Positions 7,810-16,757 of a DNA stretch of 39,980 nucleotides are shown here, one piece after another; position 1 is the stretch's first letter; each line of letters starts with the position of its first letter. A program made the translations under genes and the position numbers. The notes under the pieces are model-generated. The model was not told the DNA's origin. It saw only the letters and a program-made list of their open reading frames with translations, and searched no databases. The stretch is taken from positions 1-39,980 of the forward strand of contig JADGEC010000018.1 of assembly GCA_016744575.1 (NCBI GenBank), written 5' to 3'. Source of the DNA: Sulfurimonadaceae bacterium (GTDB taxonomy: Bacteria; Campylobacterota; Campylobacteria; Campylobacterales; Sulfurimonadaceae).

Positions 7810-8130
7810 ATGCAAACATTAGAAGATATTGAAAACATAATAAAAGAAGAGTTAGCAGTGATGGTGTATTTCAGTGCGCCTACCTGTAACGTCTGTCATG
7901 CCCTTAAGCCCAAGTTAGTCGAAGCTATGGAGAGTAATTTCGACCAGATGAAGATCGTCAGTGTGGATGTATCCGAGACCCCGGAGATATCATCACACTA
8001 CACCGTCTTTGCGATCCCTACTGTACTGGTATTTTTAGACGGTAGAGAGTTCTTACGAAAAAGCCGCCATATGAGTGTAGCTGAAGTAGTAGACGCAGTA
8101 AAACGCCCCTACGAGATCATGACCTCTTAA
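7810..8130 (+). CDS. Thioredoxin family protein
   Basis: The 106-residue protein has a complete thioredoxin fold: a strand VMVYFSAPTCNVC with the redox pair Cys26-x-x-Cys29, and the cis-proline in FAIPTVLVFLDG. CNVC replaces the classical CGPC, so the redox potential and partners probably differ from TrxA. An in-frame GTG at 7795 lies within the promoter, so the ATG at 7810 is chosen; it gives the usual thioredoxin length. The protein is cytosolic, without a signal peptide. It is a single gene converging with rlmB. Confidence 0.9.
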   Translation: MQTLEDIENIIKEELAVMVYFSAPTCNVCHALKPKLVEAMESNFDQMKIVSVDVSETPEISSHYTVFAIPTVLVFLDGREFLRKSRHMSVAEVVDAVKRPYEIMTS

Positions 8131-8142
8131 CGCTCTAGCGTA

Positions 8143-8904
8143 TCAAGGTAAAAAAGCGATCAATGCCGCAGTGACTGCGACATTGAGCGATTCGACACCA
8201 CGTCGCATCGCAATACCAAACGAAGCATCACACAGTTTCGCCACACTCTCACTGACCCCTTCATTCTCATTACCAAGTACAAATACTGCACGTCTCGGCA
8301 CATCAAGACTGTTTATACTCTGATCCGCATGTGAAGAGAGAGAATAGACAGTCGCATCTGCTTCAAGAAGAGCGGGCAGGACCTCTTCGAGTGTATCGCA
8401 GTAGAGGATGTCTATCTTAAAGAGCGTACCGGCACTGGCCTTGATGACAAGAGGCGAGAGCCTGGCGCTGTTCTTTTTCGGTAAGATGATCGCATCGATG
8501 TTTCCGGCAGCTGCCGAGCGGATGATCATGCCAAGGTTCTGAGGGTTTTGTATGCCATCAAGTGCCAACACTCTAAAGCTCTCAGGTGCCTGCTCAAGAA
8601 AATCCTCTGCTTTTTTATAGTTAGGTGCAAGTATATCTGCTGCGACACCTTGGTCTTGCTTTGCATTTCGCGAGATCCGACTCAACTGTGCTTTGGTATG
8701 TTCACGTAGTTCGATACCACGTCTCTCCGCCAGGTCGAGTATCTTGTTTATGACACCCTCTTGCTTATTACTGCTTGCCATATGAAGCTTTTTGATAGTG
8801 ATACTATCGTCTTGCAATACCTCAAGTACCGCATTACGCCCGTAAACTGTGATATAGGAATCATAAAATGCTTTTTTGGCTGTATACTCTTGTGAATCTT
8901 TCAC
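8143..8904 (-). CDS. rlmB: TrmH/RlmB-family RNA 2'-O-ribose methyltransferase (SPOUT)
   Basis: The 253-residue protein has the N-terminal RNA-binding part starting YGRNAVLEVL (21-30). The SPOUT knot motifs follow in order: NPQNLGMIIRSA (from 120), LGNENEGVS (near 212) and ESLNVAVTAAL (near 237), which bind SAM in a trefoil knot. The layout matches RlmB, which methylates a conserved guanosine in 23S rRNA; the exact target (rRNA versus tRNA) cannot be proven from the sequence. The start is GTG with AAAGGT upstream. A possible small gene ends 11 bp before it. Confidence 0.87.
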   Translation of the reverse strand: MKDSQEYTAKKAFYDSYITVYGRNAVLEVLQDDSITIKKLHMASSNKQEGVINKILDLAERRGIELREHTKAQLSRISRNAKQDQGVAADILAPNYKKAEDFLEQAPESFRVLALDGIQNPQNLGMIIRSAAAGNIDAIILPKKNSARLSPLVIKASAGTLFKIDILYCDTLEEVLPALLEADATVYSLSSHADQSINSLDVPRRAVFVLGNENEGVSESVAKLCDASFGIAMRRGVESLNVAVTAALIAFLP

Positions 8905-8915
8905 TTTTCGACCTT

Positions 8916-9044
8916 TCAGTGCTTTTGTATAAGAGGCGTACCTCTGTAGATCAGTTCGATATCAAAGTCATCACCGAGACTAAGATAGTCCAGTCCGAAA
9001 GCCTTATCACTCTGCTCGATAATCTCATCAAGACCGTATATCAT
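8916..9044 (-). CDS. Possible small acidic protein (42 aa) between nhaA and rlmB
   Basis: A minus-strand frame reads MIYGLDEIIEQSDKAFGLDY, then LSLGDDFDIELIYRGTPLIQ, KH and stop. The composition is protein-like and acidic, and it fills the space between the nhaA stop and rlmB. No Shine-Dalgarno sits at this ATG; AAGG is 26 bases upstream. The frame is open further back (RSKVVRPRPEK) to the nhaA stop. A slightly earlier ATG (MYDVPR) is out of frame by one base, so the 5' end may carry a frameshift. No family recognised. Confidence 0.4.
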   Translation of the reverse strand: MIYGLDEIIEQSDKAFGLDYLSLGDDFDIELIYRGTPLIQKH

Positions 9045-9077
9045 CTTCTCTGGTCTGGGTCTTACTACCTTGGAACG

Positions 9078-10247
9078 TCATACATGCTCTCTTAACTGCC
9101 GTTTTAGTACAAAATAGCCGGCGATACCAGAGAGAAGAGAACCCAACAAGATCCCCAATCGCTCATCTACAAGATCGAAACAGACACCATCATGGCACTC
9201 AAAGGCAAGTGAACCAATAAACAGACTCATCGTAAAACCAATACCGCTTAAGAGTGCGACCCCGTAGATATGTCCCAGCGTCACATCTTCAGACATCCTT
9301 CCCAGACCCAGTCTCAATGCGAAGTATGTGAATAGAAACACCCCTACCTGTTTTCCCAGGAACAGACCAAAAAAGATACCCATCGTCATATTATCTATAA
9401 GGTCTTTAGGGCTGAGGCCGCCAAAGCTTATACCAGTATTGGCAAAAGCGAAGACTGGCAATATCACAAAGTTGACCGGTGAGTGAAGCGAATGTTCTAA
9501 AGTGACAAAACTCTCCCGATTATTTTGAATAGGGATGAAAAGACCGAGGATGACTCCGGCAAGTGTCGCATGGACACCTGATTTCAACACTGCTGTCCAG
9601 AGGATCATACCGATCAATACATAGGCAGTGTTATTGACTACTCCCTTACGGTTCATAAAGAACAAGATAGCTATCATCACAGCCGCCACTCCCAAAGAGC
9701 TTAGCGACATACTTGAGGTGTAAAAAAGCGCGATGATGATGATAGCACCCAGGTCATCTATGATGGCCAAAGCCAGTAAAAAGAGTTTCAACTGTGCCGG
9801 GACACGAGGTCCAAGCAGAGAGAGCACACCCAAAGCAAAGGCGATATCTGTCGCCATCGGAATTGCCCACCCCTGCATCGCAGCCTCATCACCCCAGTTA
9901 AAGGCGATATAGATAGCTGCAGGGACTATCATCCCTCCTAGAGCTGCCAAGGATGGCAGTACTATCTGTGAGCTATCACTGAGCGAGCCTTCGACTAGTT
10001 CGCGTTTTATCTCAAGTCCTACCATAAAGAAAAAGACTGCCATCAAACCGTCATTGATCCACAACAGAAGTGGCTTAGCGATATAGAACTGTCCAAACAT
10101 CACCGCTACGGGTGTCTCCATCATATGCGTATAGAGACCAGAAAAACCTGAGTTGGCAAAGAGCATCGCCAGTATGGTCGCGAGGATCAGTAAGATACCT
10201 GGAGCGGACTCCAGTTTAAAAAATTTGTGTAAAGATCGATTAAGCAT
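9078..10247 (-). CDS. nhaA: Na+/H+ antiporter NhaA
   Basis: Starting at the ATG at 10247 the product is 389 residues, essentially the length of E. coli NhaA. It is an inner-membrane protein of about 12 helices that exchanges two protons for one Na+ or Li+ and sets cytoplasmic pH and sodium. The ion-binding aspartate pair is seen in AIIDDLGAI. The N-terminal MLNRSLHKFFKLESAPG also fits the family. The frame stays open 29 codons further upstream, but those codons derive from the 19-bp inverted repeat. A GGAG lies just before the ATG at 10247. The gene follows the sensor-kinase gene on the same strand, separated by the inverted-repeat element. Confidence 0.95.
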   Translation of the reverse strand: MLNRSLHKFFKLESAPGILLILATILAMLFANSGFSGLYTHMMETPVAVMFGQFYIAKPLLLWINDGLMAVFFFMVGLEIKRELVEGSLSDSSQIVLPSLAALGGMIVPAAIYIAFNWGDEAAMQGWAIPMATDIAFALGVLSLLGPRVPAQLKLFLLALAIIDDLGAIIIIALFYTSSMSLSSLGVAAVMIAILFFMNRKGVVNNTAYVLIGMILWTAVLKSGVHATLAGVILGLFIPIQNNRESFVTLEHSLHSPVNFVILPVFAFANTGISFGGLSPKDLIDNMTMGIFFGLFLGKQVGVFLFTYFALRLGLGRMSEDVTLGHIYGVALLSGIGFTMSLFIGSLAFECHDGVCFDLVDERLGILLGSLLSGIAGYFVLKRQLREHV

Positions 10248-10307
10248 AGACTCCAGCTTTAAAAAGAAATTTTGATGAGATAATAACGTAATAATATTAG
10301 GGCTTCT

Positions 10308-10457
10308 CCAATACCATTGACTTAAGCTGATCAAGTATTAGATGACAAAGGTTTGAGACAAGTGACTCAAAAGCATATATATTCGTGCTATTGATCATCA
10401 CTGGTAAGCGTAGTCAATAAAAATCGTTTATCTGTCGTCTTAAGTCAATGGTATTGG
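10308..10457. mobile_element. 150-bp MITE-like element bounded by perfect 19-bp inverted repeats
   Basis: CCAATACCATTGACTTAAG (10308-10326) recurs as its exact reverse complement at 10439-10457, enclosing 112 non-coding bases. An inner TGATCAA/TTGATCA pair is also present (10328, near 10391). The outer flanks are GCTTCT and GCATCT, a possible 6-bp target duplication with one mismatch. Size, perfect ends and lack of a gene fit a miniature inverted-repeat element. A long-loop regulatory structure is the alternative. No transposase is in the window and I cannot name the parent IS. Confidence 0.55.
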
Positions 10458-10474
10458 GCATCTATAAAGGTCTA

Positions 10475-12454
10475 CTAACTCCCCTGTAGCTTTTTCTTTC
10501 TTCGTGAGACCAACTTCACTTTATTTGGCAAGACGATAGAGAAGCAGGCCCCAGTACTTGTGTTAGACACTTTCAGTGTACCCTCCATACTCTTCTCTAT
10601 GATCATCTTAGACATATAGAGTCCGATACCCGTTCCCTGTGATTTGAACTTGGTCGTAAAATAGGGATCAAATATATTGCTGATGATCTCCTTATCGATC
10701 CCGCCTGCGTTGTCACAGATGGTCACGGTATGTTTGTTATCACGAAAAGTGTGACGGATGACGACTTTAGGATCTTTGACCTTTCGCTCTTTGAGCACGT
10801 CTTTTGCATTGTTGATGACATTCAAGACGACCTGAGAGAACTCATTAGCGTAACCCACAAGAAGGTCCTTGTCCTGATAGGTGAAATCTACCTTTATCTT
10901 GTTCTTGTCGATAGAGGTCTTGATGATCTCAAGTACCTTGTCGACCGATTCATGCAGATGGAACGACTGGCGTACTTTATCGGGCTGAAAGAAGTTACGG
11001 AAATCATCGATGGTCTCACCCATGAAACGGAAAAGCTGATCGGATTGCTCCTGATACTGCTCCATCTGCGCTAATGTCAGTGACTGCAGTTGATAACCAA
11101 AGAAGATGTTCTGCTGTATCAGTGAGAGTTGATGCAGCGGTTGCCTCCACTGATGGGCGATGTTTTCGATCATCTCACCCATGGCTGCCTGTCTCGACTG
11201 CTGGATCATCATCTGGTCTTTGTTCCGGATCTCATTGACACGGTCATCTATCTCCTCGAGTAGTGTCGTATTGATCTGCTGAAGTCTGTTGATATGGCTC
11301 GTAGACATGATCTTGATGCGATCTGAAAGTGCATAAGAGAAAAAAGCCATCAGCCATAATGAGCCGATCTGCTGTAGATGTTCAGCAGAGATATATGGAA
11401 GCGTGAACCAACCCATCTTGTAGAGTGCTGTGATCAGTGTCGTAAAAAGAAAGAGTGACCAGCCGAGCAGATAAAAGCGTGCTGGTCTATACTCGGGAAG
11501 AACCTTAATAGCCGCAAATATCAGTATGAATGGGACAATAGCCATCCAGATGGCTGCTAACTTGATACTGAGTGAGAACTCCATCATCACCGCCATGACT
11601 ACACCAGCGATAGAGATCAGTTCAGCAAAGAAGAACAGACTGCAAAAGACCGGTTTGAAACGCCTCACCTGTAAAAAGTTCTTGGTAAACCACAGGACAG
11701 TCCATGTGGTGATGAACACGAACAGGCTCATCCCATTGTTCGCAAGCCAGGTATACTCAGGCCATAACCAGGCAAAACCCATACCATCAAAACTCAACTG
11801 CCAGAGTGTATAAGCGCCCAGGAAAATAAGGTAGTTGATGTAATGGCTCTCTTTATAGATGATAAAAAGGATGATGTTGTAGAGCAACAAAGAGAATAAG
11901 ATCCCATAATAGAGTCCATAAAGCAGCGTCGACCTGTTCTCTTCCTGTAAAGCATCATCGAGGCGTTCCAGAGTGATCGGGATCAGCATGGTACCATCTG
12001 TCTTGACATGCAGATAGTAGACAGCACGTGTGTCTTCTTGCAGATCCGTCCAGAAAGTCCTGCTGGGATATTGACGCTGATCAAAGGGCTTTTGATCACC
12101 ACCAGATGCTACTTTCTCCAGCTGCTCACCTCTTTGGATATAAAGGGTGTACTTATCAATATGGGGATAATCGATGTTGATGACCCACTTCTCATCCAAC
12201 GGTTCACAGCGCTCTATTGCGAAACGTATCCAGACACTTTCACTCATAAAACCAAAAGAGTATATAGAGCCCTTTCCAGGCATGAACTCCTCACTATGAG
12301 AAAGGATGTTCTTTTTATGTAGTGCATGCCGTGTGGCCATTGTATAAGAGCTGTACGGCACGACGTTCACCGATGGAGAATCATTGTCCAGACATATCGA
12401 TTCTGCTTGTAACAGTGAGCTGAGCAGTAATAAGATAAAGAGTAGGATCCGCAT
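10475..12454 (-). CDS. 7TMR-DISM sensor histidine kinase
   Basis: The 659-residue inner-membrane kinase has a signal peptide, then a periplasmic 7TMR-DISMED2 beta-sandwich sensor (to about residue 160). Seven transmembrane helices (about 170-380) and a coiled-coil linker follow. The H box is NIAHQWRQPL (near residue 432), a form very common in Campylobacterota. The ATPase motifs are NVINNAKDVL (N), CDNAGGI (G1) and GTGIGLYMSK (G2). All catalytic motifs are intact. DISM sensors are thought to detect small carbohydrate-like or other periplasmic ligands. No response regulator is adjacent, so it is an orphan kinase. ATG 12454 is preferred over a TTG two codons upstream. Confidence 0.88.
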   Translation of the reverse strand: MRILLFILLLLSSLLQAESICLDNDSPSVNVVPYSSYTMATRHALHKKNILSHSEEFMPGKGSIYSFGFMSESVWIRFAIERCEPLDEKWVINIDYPHIDKYTLYIQRGEQLEKVASGGDQKPFDQRQYPSRTFWTDLQEDTRAVYYLHVKTDGTMLIPITLERLDDALQEENRSTLLYGLYYGILFSLLLYNIILFIIYKESHYINYLIFLGAYTLWQLSFDGMGFAWLWPEYTWLANNGMSLFVFITTWTVLWFTKNFLQVRRFKPVFCSLFFFAELISIAGVVMAVMMEFSLSIKLAAIWMAIVPFILIFAAIKVLPEYRPARFYLLGWSLFLFTTLITALYKMGWFTLPYISAEHLQQIGSLWLMAFFSYALSDRIKIMSTSHINRLQQINTTLLEEIDDRVNEIRNKDQMMIQQSRQAAMGEMIENIAHQWRQPLHQLSLIQQNIFFGYQLQSLTLAQMEQYQEQSDQLFRFMGETIDDFRNFFQPDKVRQSFHLHESVDKVLEIIKTSIDKNKIKVDFTYQDKDLLVGYANEFSQVVLNVINNAKDVLKERKVKDPKVVIRHTFRDNKHTVTICDNAGGIDKEIISNIFDPYFTTKFKSQGTGIGLYMSKMIIEKSMEGTLKVSNTSTGACFSIVLPNKVKLVSRRKKKLQGS

Positions 12455-12679
12455 CGACAACCAGTCAAGTAGTTTATTTCGACTATTATAATGAATAAAT
12501 GTTGAAGTACCCTATAATCCCCTACTATGAAGAAGAAATCGCATAGATCGCGCTATCTGGGAGGTAATGGGGCTAAGGTAATATAAGGTGTTTGAGACGA
12601 CTGAGCCTAAAGTAGGGTCTATGCTACGCCATCTCAAAGCGTTAGAGAGATATTTGTTCGTTTGGTGTCTTAAAAAGTA

Positions 12680-14599
12680 TTATCGTATGCGCTCGACGAT
12701 CTGCTCTGCAGTCAGTCCAAACTTCTCAAATAGAAGTGCTGCCGGTGCGGAAGCTCCAAAACTATCCATCGAAACGACTTCATCAGCAAAACGGTACCAC
12801 TCCATACCTCTGGCGGCTTCGATCGCGACCCGCTTCGTCCCTGGCTTGATGACTGAGTCTATATAAGCAGCGTCTTGTTCCAACAAGAGGTCGAAACATG
12901 GGACACTGACTACATTGGCCGGTACACTACTGGCATTAAGCAGCGCTTTGACTTTCATCGCAGTCTCGACTTCAGAACCTGAAGCCATGATGGTGATGAC
13001 AGCATCCTCATCCTCTTCAAGAAGATAACCACCATTCGCAGCACTACCAAGGAGTGCAGAAGGAAGCAAAGAGAGTTTCTGACGTGATGTCACAAAAGCA
13101 GATGGTGAACTCTTCATCTCCAACGCGACTTTCCACGCTTCGACGTTCTCGTTACCGTCTGCAGGACGCCATACATAGAAGTTCGGTAAAGCACGGAACT
13201 GGCTGAGATGCTCTATAGGCTGATGCGTCGGTCCATCCTCACCCACACCGATACTGTCATGTGACCAGATAAAGAACTGCTGAATACCACTTAATGCAGC
13301 AATACGTGCAGCAGGTTTCATGTAATCACTAAAGACAAAGAACGTCGCAGTGAAAGGCATCAATGGGCCATAAAGGGCCATCGCATTACTGATGGCAGCC
13401 ATAGCATGCTCACGGATACCGAAATGGATGTTACGTCCTTTTGGAAAGAGACCCATATCTTTAAGCTCACTCTTGTTCGAAGGCCCAAGATCCGCTGAAC
13501 CACCGAGGAATCCTGGAAGTCCGCGAGCGATAGCATTGATGATCTTTCCATTGGTGCTTCGTGTCGCATCAGCTGCATCAAAAAGAGGCCACTGAATACG
13601 TGAGAAGTCCGGGTTCTGCAGCTGGTCAAGCGCTTCGTTCTGCTCAGCCAGAGGCAGTGTCTTCAGTCCATGGGTCCACTTGCGTTCCAACAGATCGCCC
13701 TCTTCTATCGCACAACGGAAACGAAGTAAGACATCCTCATCGACATGAAAACTTTTCTCCGGGTCAAAACCGGCACGAGTCTTTGCCTCTTTGATGACCT
13801 GGTCACCCAGTGGTGCACCATGAGCGTTGTGTGAGCCTTCAAGATCACCGGCACCTTTAGCGATGACGGTGTTAGCTATGATCAATACAGGACGCGTACA
13901 CTCTTTTGCCTCAGTGATAGCCTCATCGATCGCATTAGTATCATGACCGTCGACTTCCAGGACATCCCACTCTTGAGACTCAAAACGCCCTCTGATATCT
14001 TCTGAGATACTCAGGTCAGTAGAGCCTTCGATAGTAATACGGTTAGAATCATAGATCATGATAAGGTTATCAAGCTTCTTATGTCCCGCTATCGAACACG
14101 CCTCATAACTGATACCCTCTTCCAGGTCACCATCACCACAAAGTACATAGACATTGTGATCGATCACTTTTGCTGTATCAGAGTCGACTTGTGCACCGAC
14201 GAACTTCGATGCCATCGCAAAACCAACACCGTTTGCCACACCCTGTCCAAGCGGACCAGTCGTGATCTCTATACCTTCTGTGTGACTATACTCCGGATGA
14301 CCCGGTGTCTTGGAGTCAAGCTGACGGAAATCTTTAAGATCGTCTATCTCCAGTCCATATCCCCAAAGATAATAGAGAGAGTAGATCAGTCCGGTAGCAT
14401 GGCCGCCGGAAAAGACAAGACGGTCACGGTTCAACCATGAAGGGTTTTTCGGATTGTGATTCAGGTGCTCGCTTAAGACTACTGCGACATCGGCTAGACC
14501 CATTGGTGCTCCGGGGTGTCCAGAGTTAGCTGCTTGAACCATGTCAGCAGCTAAAAAACGGATCGTATCTGCCATCTTACGGCGCATATCATTACTCAT
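12680..14599 (-). CDS. tkt: Transketolase
   Basis: The 639-residue enzyme transfers two-carbon ketol units between sugar phosphates using thiamine diphosphate and Mg2+ (pentose phosphate and Calvin-type interconversions). The TPP motif begins GDGDLEEGISYEA. The substrate His signatures are in SGGHATGLIYSLYYLWGYG and GPLGQGVANGVGFAMA, and the Pyr-domain glutamate lies in IREHAM. The length is slightly under E. coli TktA. The ATG has AAGGA upstream and begins one base after the ispA-like stop, so both are transcribed together. No anomalies. Confidence 0.95.
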   Translation of the reverse strand: MSNDMRRKMADTIRFLAADMVQAANSGHPGAPMGLADVAVVLSEHLNHNPKNPSWLNRDRLVFSGGHATGLIYSLYYLWGYGLEIDDLKDFRQLDSKTPGHPEYSHTEGIEITTGPLGQGVANGVGFAMASKFVGAQVDSDTAKVIDHNVYVLCGDGDLEEGISYEACSIAGHKKLDNLIMIYDSNRITIEGSTDLSISEDIRGRFESQEWDVLEVDGHDTNAIDEAITEAKECTRPVLIIANTVIAKGAGDLEGSHNAHGAPLGDQVIKEAKTRAGFDPEKSFHVDEDVLLRFRCAIEEGDLLERKWTHGLKTLPLAEQNEALDQLQNPDFSRIQWPLFDAADATRSTNGKIINAIARGLPGFLGGSADLGPSNKSELKDMGLFPKGRNIHFGIREHAMAAISNAMALYGPLMPFTATFFVFSDYMKPAARIAALSGIQQFFIWSHDSIGVGEDGPTHQPIEHLSQFRALPNFYVWRPADGNENVEAWKVALEMKSSPSAFVTSRQKLSLLPSALLGSAANGGYLLEEDEDAVITIMASGSEVETAMKVKALLNASSVPANVVSVPCFDLLLEQDAAYIDSVIKPGTKRVAIEAARGMEWYRFADEVVSMDSFGASAPAALLFEKFGLTAEQIVERIR

Positions 14600-14600
14600 C

Positions 14601-15449
14601 TTAATCCTTATGTCTATTAATATATTTTTTCAATTCCGGCCAAAGTACCACTTGAAGTCTCTCATCAAAACTTTCTATCGTACCGGTCAGTTCCATAGCC
14701 AGTTCATCGGCTTCTTTCATCGCACCATCAAGTCCCAACAAAGTCACAAAGCTGTTCTTCTCTTCGTCATTATTGGTCGTCTTACCCGCTTCTTCCTCAC
14801 TTTTCGTGATATCGAGGATGTCGTCTTGTATCTGGAACAGTAGACCCAGTTTGATACCAAAATCATAGATCGGCTCTTCCAGAGACTGCTCTCCTACAAT
14901 GATCGCCCCCATCTTCAACGAGGCTGCGATCAACTTGGCAGTCTTGTTCGTATGCAGAAGACGTATCTGTTCAAGTGTAAGCGGTTGGTTCTCGAAGTGG
15001 CAGTCTATTGCCTGTCCAAGGACCATACCGCCAGCGCCACCGTTTTCAGCCAGCTCTCGAATAAGTCGTACCCGTACTCTGTCTGAGAACGGTGCTTTTG
15101 ATAGGACCTCGAATGCGTAAGTGTTAAGTGCATCACCAGCCAAGACAGCGGTGACTTCATCATAACGTTTGTGTAGAGTCGGCTGTGTACGACGAAGATC
15201 AGCATCATCCATCACGGGAAGGTCATCATGGATAAGCGAATAGGTATGTAGCAATTCCATCGCATACGCAGCATGATTAGCTGCATCGAGAAGCAGCGAG
15301 TCATAGGCCCGGACTACGCCAAGAAGTAAGATAGGTCGAAATCGTTTTCCACCGGCAAGCAGCATACTCTGTAACGCTTGTTCATAATGAGGGTGAAAAC
15401 TCGGTACCGAGGGGATGTTCGTTGTTAAGAAAGCTTCAAACTGCTGCAT
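14601..15449 (-). CDS. ispA: Polyprenyl diphosphate synthase (farnesyl/geranylgeranyl type)
   Basis: The 282-residue trans-prenyltransferase condenses IPP with allylic diphosphates. The first Asp-rich motif is DDLPVMDDADLRR with the two-residue bacterial insertion; the second is QIQDDILD. GGKRFRP and LLHTYSLIHDD are the family lead-ins. Type-II FPP synthases have this FARM insertion, so C15 is the likely product, though chain length is not certain from sequence. It would supply quinone tails and undecaprenyl carriers. First gene of a unit with tkt; the Shine-Dalgarno is weak. Confidence 0.9.
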   Translation of the reverse strand: MQQFEAFLTTNIPSVPSFHPHYEQALQSMLLAGGKRFRPILLLGVVRAYDSLLLDAANHAAYAMELLHTYSLIHDDLPVMDDADLRRTQPTLHKRYDEVTAVLAGDALNTYAFEVLSKAPFSDRVRVRLIRELAENGGAGGMVLGQAIDCHFENQPLTLEQIRLLHTNKTAKLIAASLKMGAIIVGEQSLEEPIYDFGIKLGLLFQIQDDILDITKSEEEAGKTTNNDEEKNSFVTLLGLDGAMKEADELAMELTGTIESFDERLQVVLWPELKKYINRHKD

Positions 15450-15585
15450 ACGGACCCGCTGATTTTTTTAAAGAAGTCTACCACTATTATGCTTATTGTC
15501 TTACTGAAAAGTGGTAAAAATGTTACTTTTTTCTATGAATGTATTGGAGGAAGGAAGTGTATGCGACTGAAGAGTACGCATATGT

Positions 15586-15894
15586 TTAGTTCTGTCCAAA
15601 CGGGTTCATGCCACCAAGCATACCCATCGCGCTGTTTTTCTTATTGTCTTCGACCATCTTATTAGCATCATTGATAGCTGCGATCAGTAAGATCTGAAGT
15701 GACTCTTTGTCTTCAAGCAGTGAATCATCGATTATCATGTCGATGACCTCACCCTTACCACTGACAGTGACTGCGACCATCCCGCCACCAGTCTTGACGG
15801 TAAACTCTTTAGTCTCGAGTTCAGACTCCATCTGCTGAGCCTTCTCCTGCATTCCTTCGAGTAGTTTCCCCATATCACCAAGATTGTCAAACAT
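15586..15894 (-). CDS. YbaB/EbfC family nucleoid-associated protein
   Basis: The 102-residue DNA-binding protein has an N-terminal coiled helix ([20 protein letters not shown]), the core strand TGGGMVAVTVSGKGEV and a C-terminal helix ending GMLGGMNPFG, the classical YbaB order. Family dimers bind DNA with tweezer-like helices and influence nucleoid organisation. It overlaps the panD stop by one base (TGATG), so it is translationally coupled to panD, an arrangement I recall as common in this phylum. In other phyla the gene sits next to dnaX-recR. Confidence 0.92.
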   Translation of the reverse strand: MFDNLGDMGKLLEGMQEKAQQMESELETKEFTVKTGGGMVAVTVSGKGEVIDMIIDDSLLEDKESLQILLIAAINDANKMVEDNKKNSAMGMLGGMNPFGQN

Positions 15895-16259
15895 CAGATG
15901 CTCGTCAATCGTTCAGTGATGTTGTTCTCGTCATCGACGATGACAACAGTCGGCTCATAACTCTCAAGGTCTTTCTCATCATACGTGGCATAGGCAACGA
16001 TTATCACTTTATCACCTTTATGGACTTTTCGAGCTGCTGCTCCGTTAAGGCAGATCTCACGTTCACCCCACTCGCCAAGGATGATATATGTCGAGAACCT
16101 CTCCCCATTGTTTATGTTCAAGATCTCTACTTTTTGACCCACACGCATCTTTGAGGCTTTAAGAAGCTCTTCATCGATGGTGATGGAACCGACATAATTA
16201 AGGTTGGCATCCGTCACAGTAGCACGGTGGATCTTACTATATAGCATCTCAATGGTCAT
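15894..16259 (-). CDS. panD: Aspartate 1-decarboxylase (pyruvoyl enzyme)
   Basis: The 121-residue protein converts L-aspartate to beta-alanine for pantothenate and coenzyme A. The self-cleavage site YVGS places the pyruvoyl-forming residue at Ser25. Lys9 ([13 protein letters not shown]) and the [13 protein letters not shown] and [12 protein letters not shown] motifs match the family. Length is normal. A good AAGGAA lies upstream, and the gene begins 12 bp after the 2Fe-2S protein gene. It forms an operon with that gene and ybaB. Confidence 0.96.
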   Translation of the reverse strand: MTIEMLYSKIHRATVTDANLNYVGSITIDEELLKASKMRVGQKVEILNINNGERFSTYIILGEWGEREICLNGAAARKVHKGDKVIIVAYATYDEKDLESYEPTVVIVDDENNITERLTSI

Positions 16260-16271
16260 CGAAATCTTTCC

Positions 16272-16646
16272 TTATCTTCCCATCTGTTTCATCATCTCAG
16301 ATGGAGTGATCGCATCATCCCATAACTCTTCTGGGATGATGTACTCATCAACCGGTTTGCCGCCGATGATGTGCTCATCGATAATACGGCTGATCTTGTC
16401 TTTGTTCAGTCCTGTATACATAGTGTGCCCTGGCTCTACTAGCATGACTGGTCCAGCATTACAGCGGTTCAAACATGCACTTCTGATCGGTTGTACTGTG
16501 CCGATTATACCCTTTTGCATCAAAGTCTGTGCTAAATGCTGAAAGAGGTCTTGCGTATCAGGACCAACACAAGATGGCTTTGGCATGCCAGGAGGTGAAG
16601 ACTGCTCACATTTAAAAATATAAAATGCTGGTTGTGGTAATCCCAT
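16272..16646 (-). CDS. Thioredoxin-like [2Fe-2S] ferredoxin domain protein
   Basis: The ATG at 16646 has AAAGGAA in front; an earlier in-frame start would swallow that site. The 124-residue protein has four spaced cysteines: Cys13 (FKCEQ), Cys26 (PSCVG) and the C-x3-C of SACLNRCNAGPV. This is the pattern of thioredoxin-fold 2Fe-2S proteins, as in the NuoE subunit and 'Shethna-type' ferredoxins. A C-terminal extension (PVDEYIIPEELWDD) is typical of the stand-alone form. Electron transfer is likely; the partner is unknown. First gene of the panD-ybaB unit. Confidence 0.85.
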   Translation of the reverse strand: MGLPQPAFYIFKCEQSSPPGMPKPSCVGPDTQDLFQHLAQTLMQKGIIGTVQPIRSACLNRCNAGPVMLVEPGHTMYTGLNKDKISRIIDEHIIGGKPVDEYIIPEELWDDAITPSEMMKQMGR

Positions 16647-16757
16647 TACTATTTCCTTTACTCTCACGTGTTAAAATTTGAGTGAGATTATAGCGACCTA
16701 TCTTAAAAAAGCAGGTGAATGTCCGATCTATAAAGCATCAACTAAGGTTTAACATCT

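Noticed and set aside
10248-10334. Longer NhaA from 10334
   Set aside because: The added residues are encoded partly by the inverted repeat, and the shorter form matches the normal family length.
12512-12580. TATAAT followed by a 19-codon ATG frame between tkt and the kinase
   Set aside because: The spacing is eight, not six, and the peptide has no recognisable character; chance is likely.
12588-12866. Plus-strand frame of 92 codons
   Set aside because: More than half is antisense to the end of tkt and the rest lacks a ribosome-binding site.
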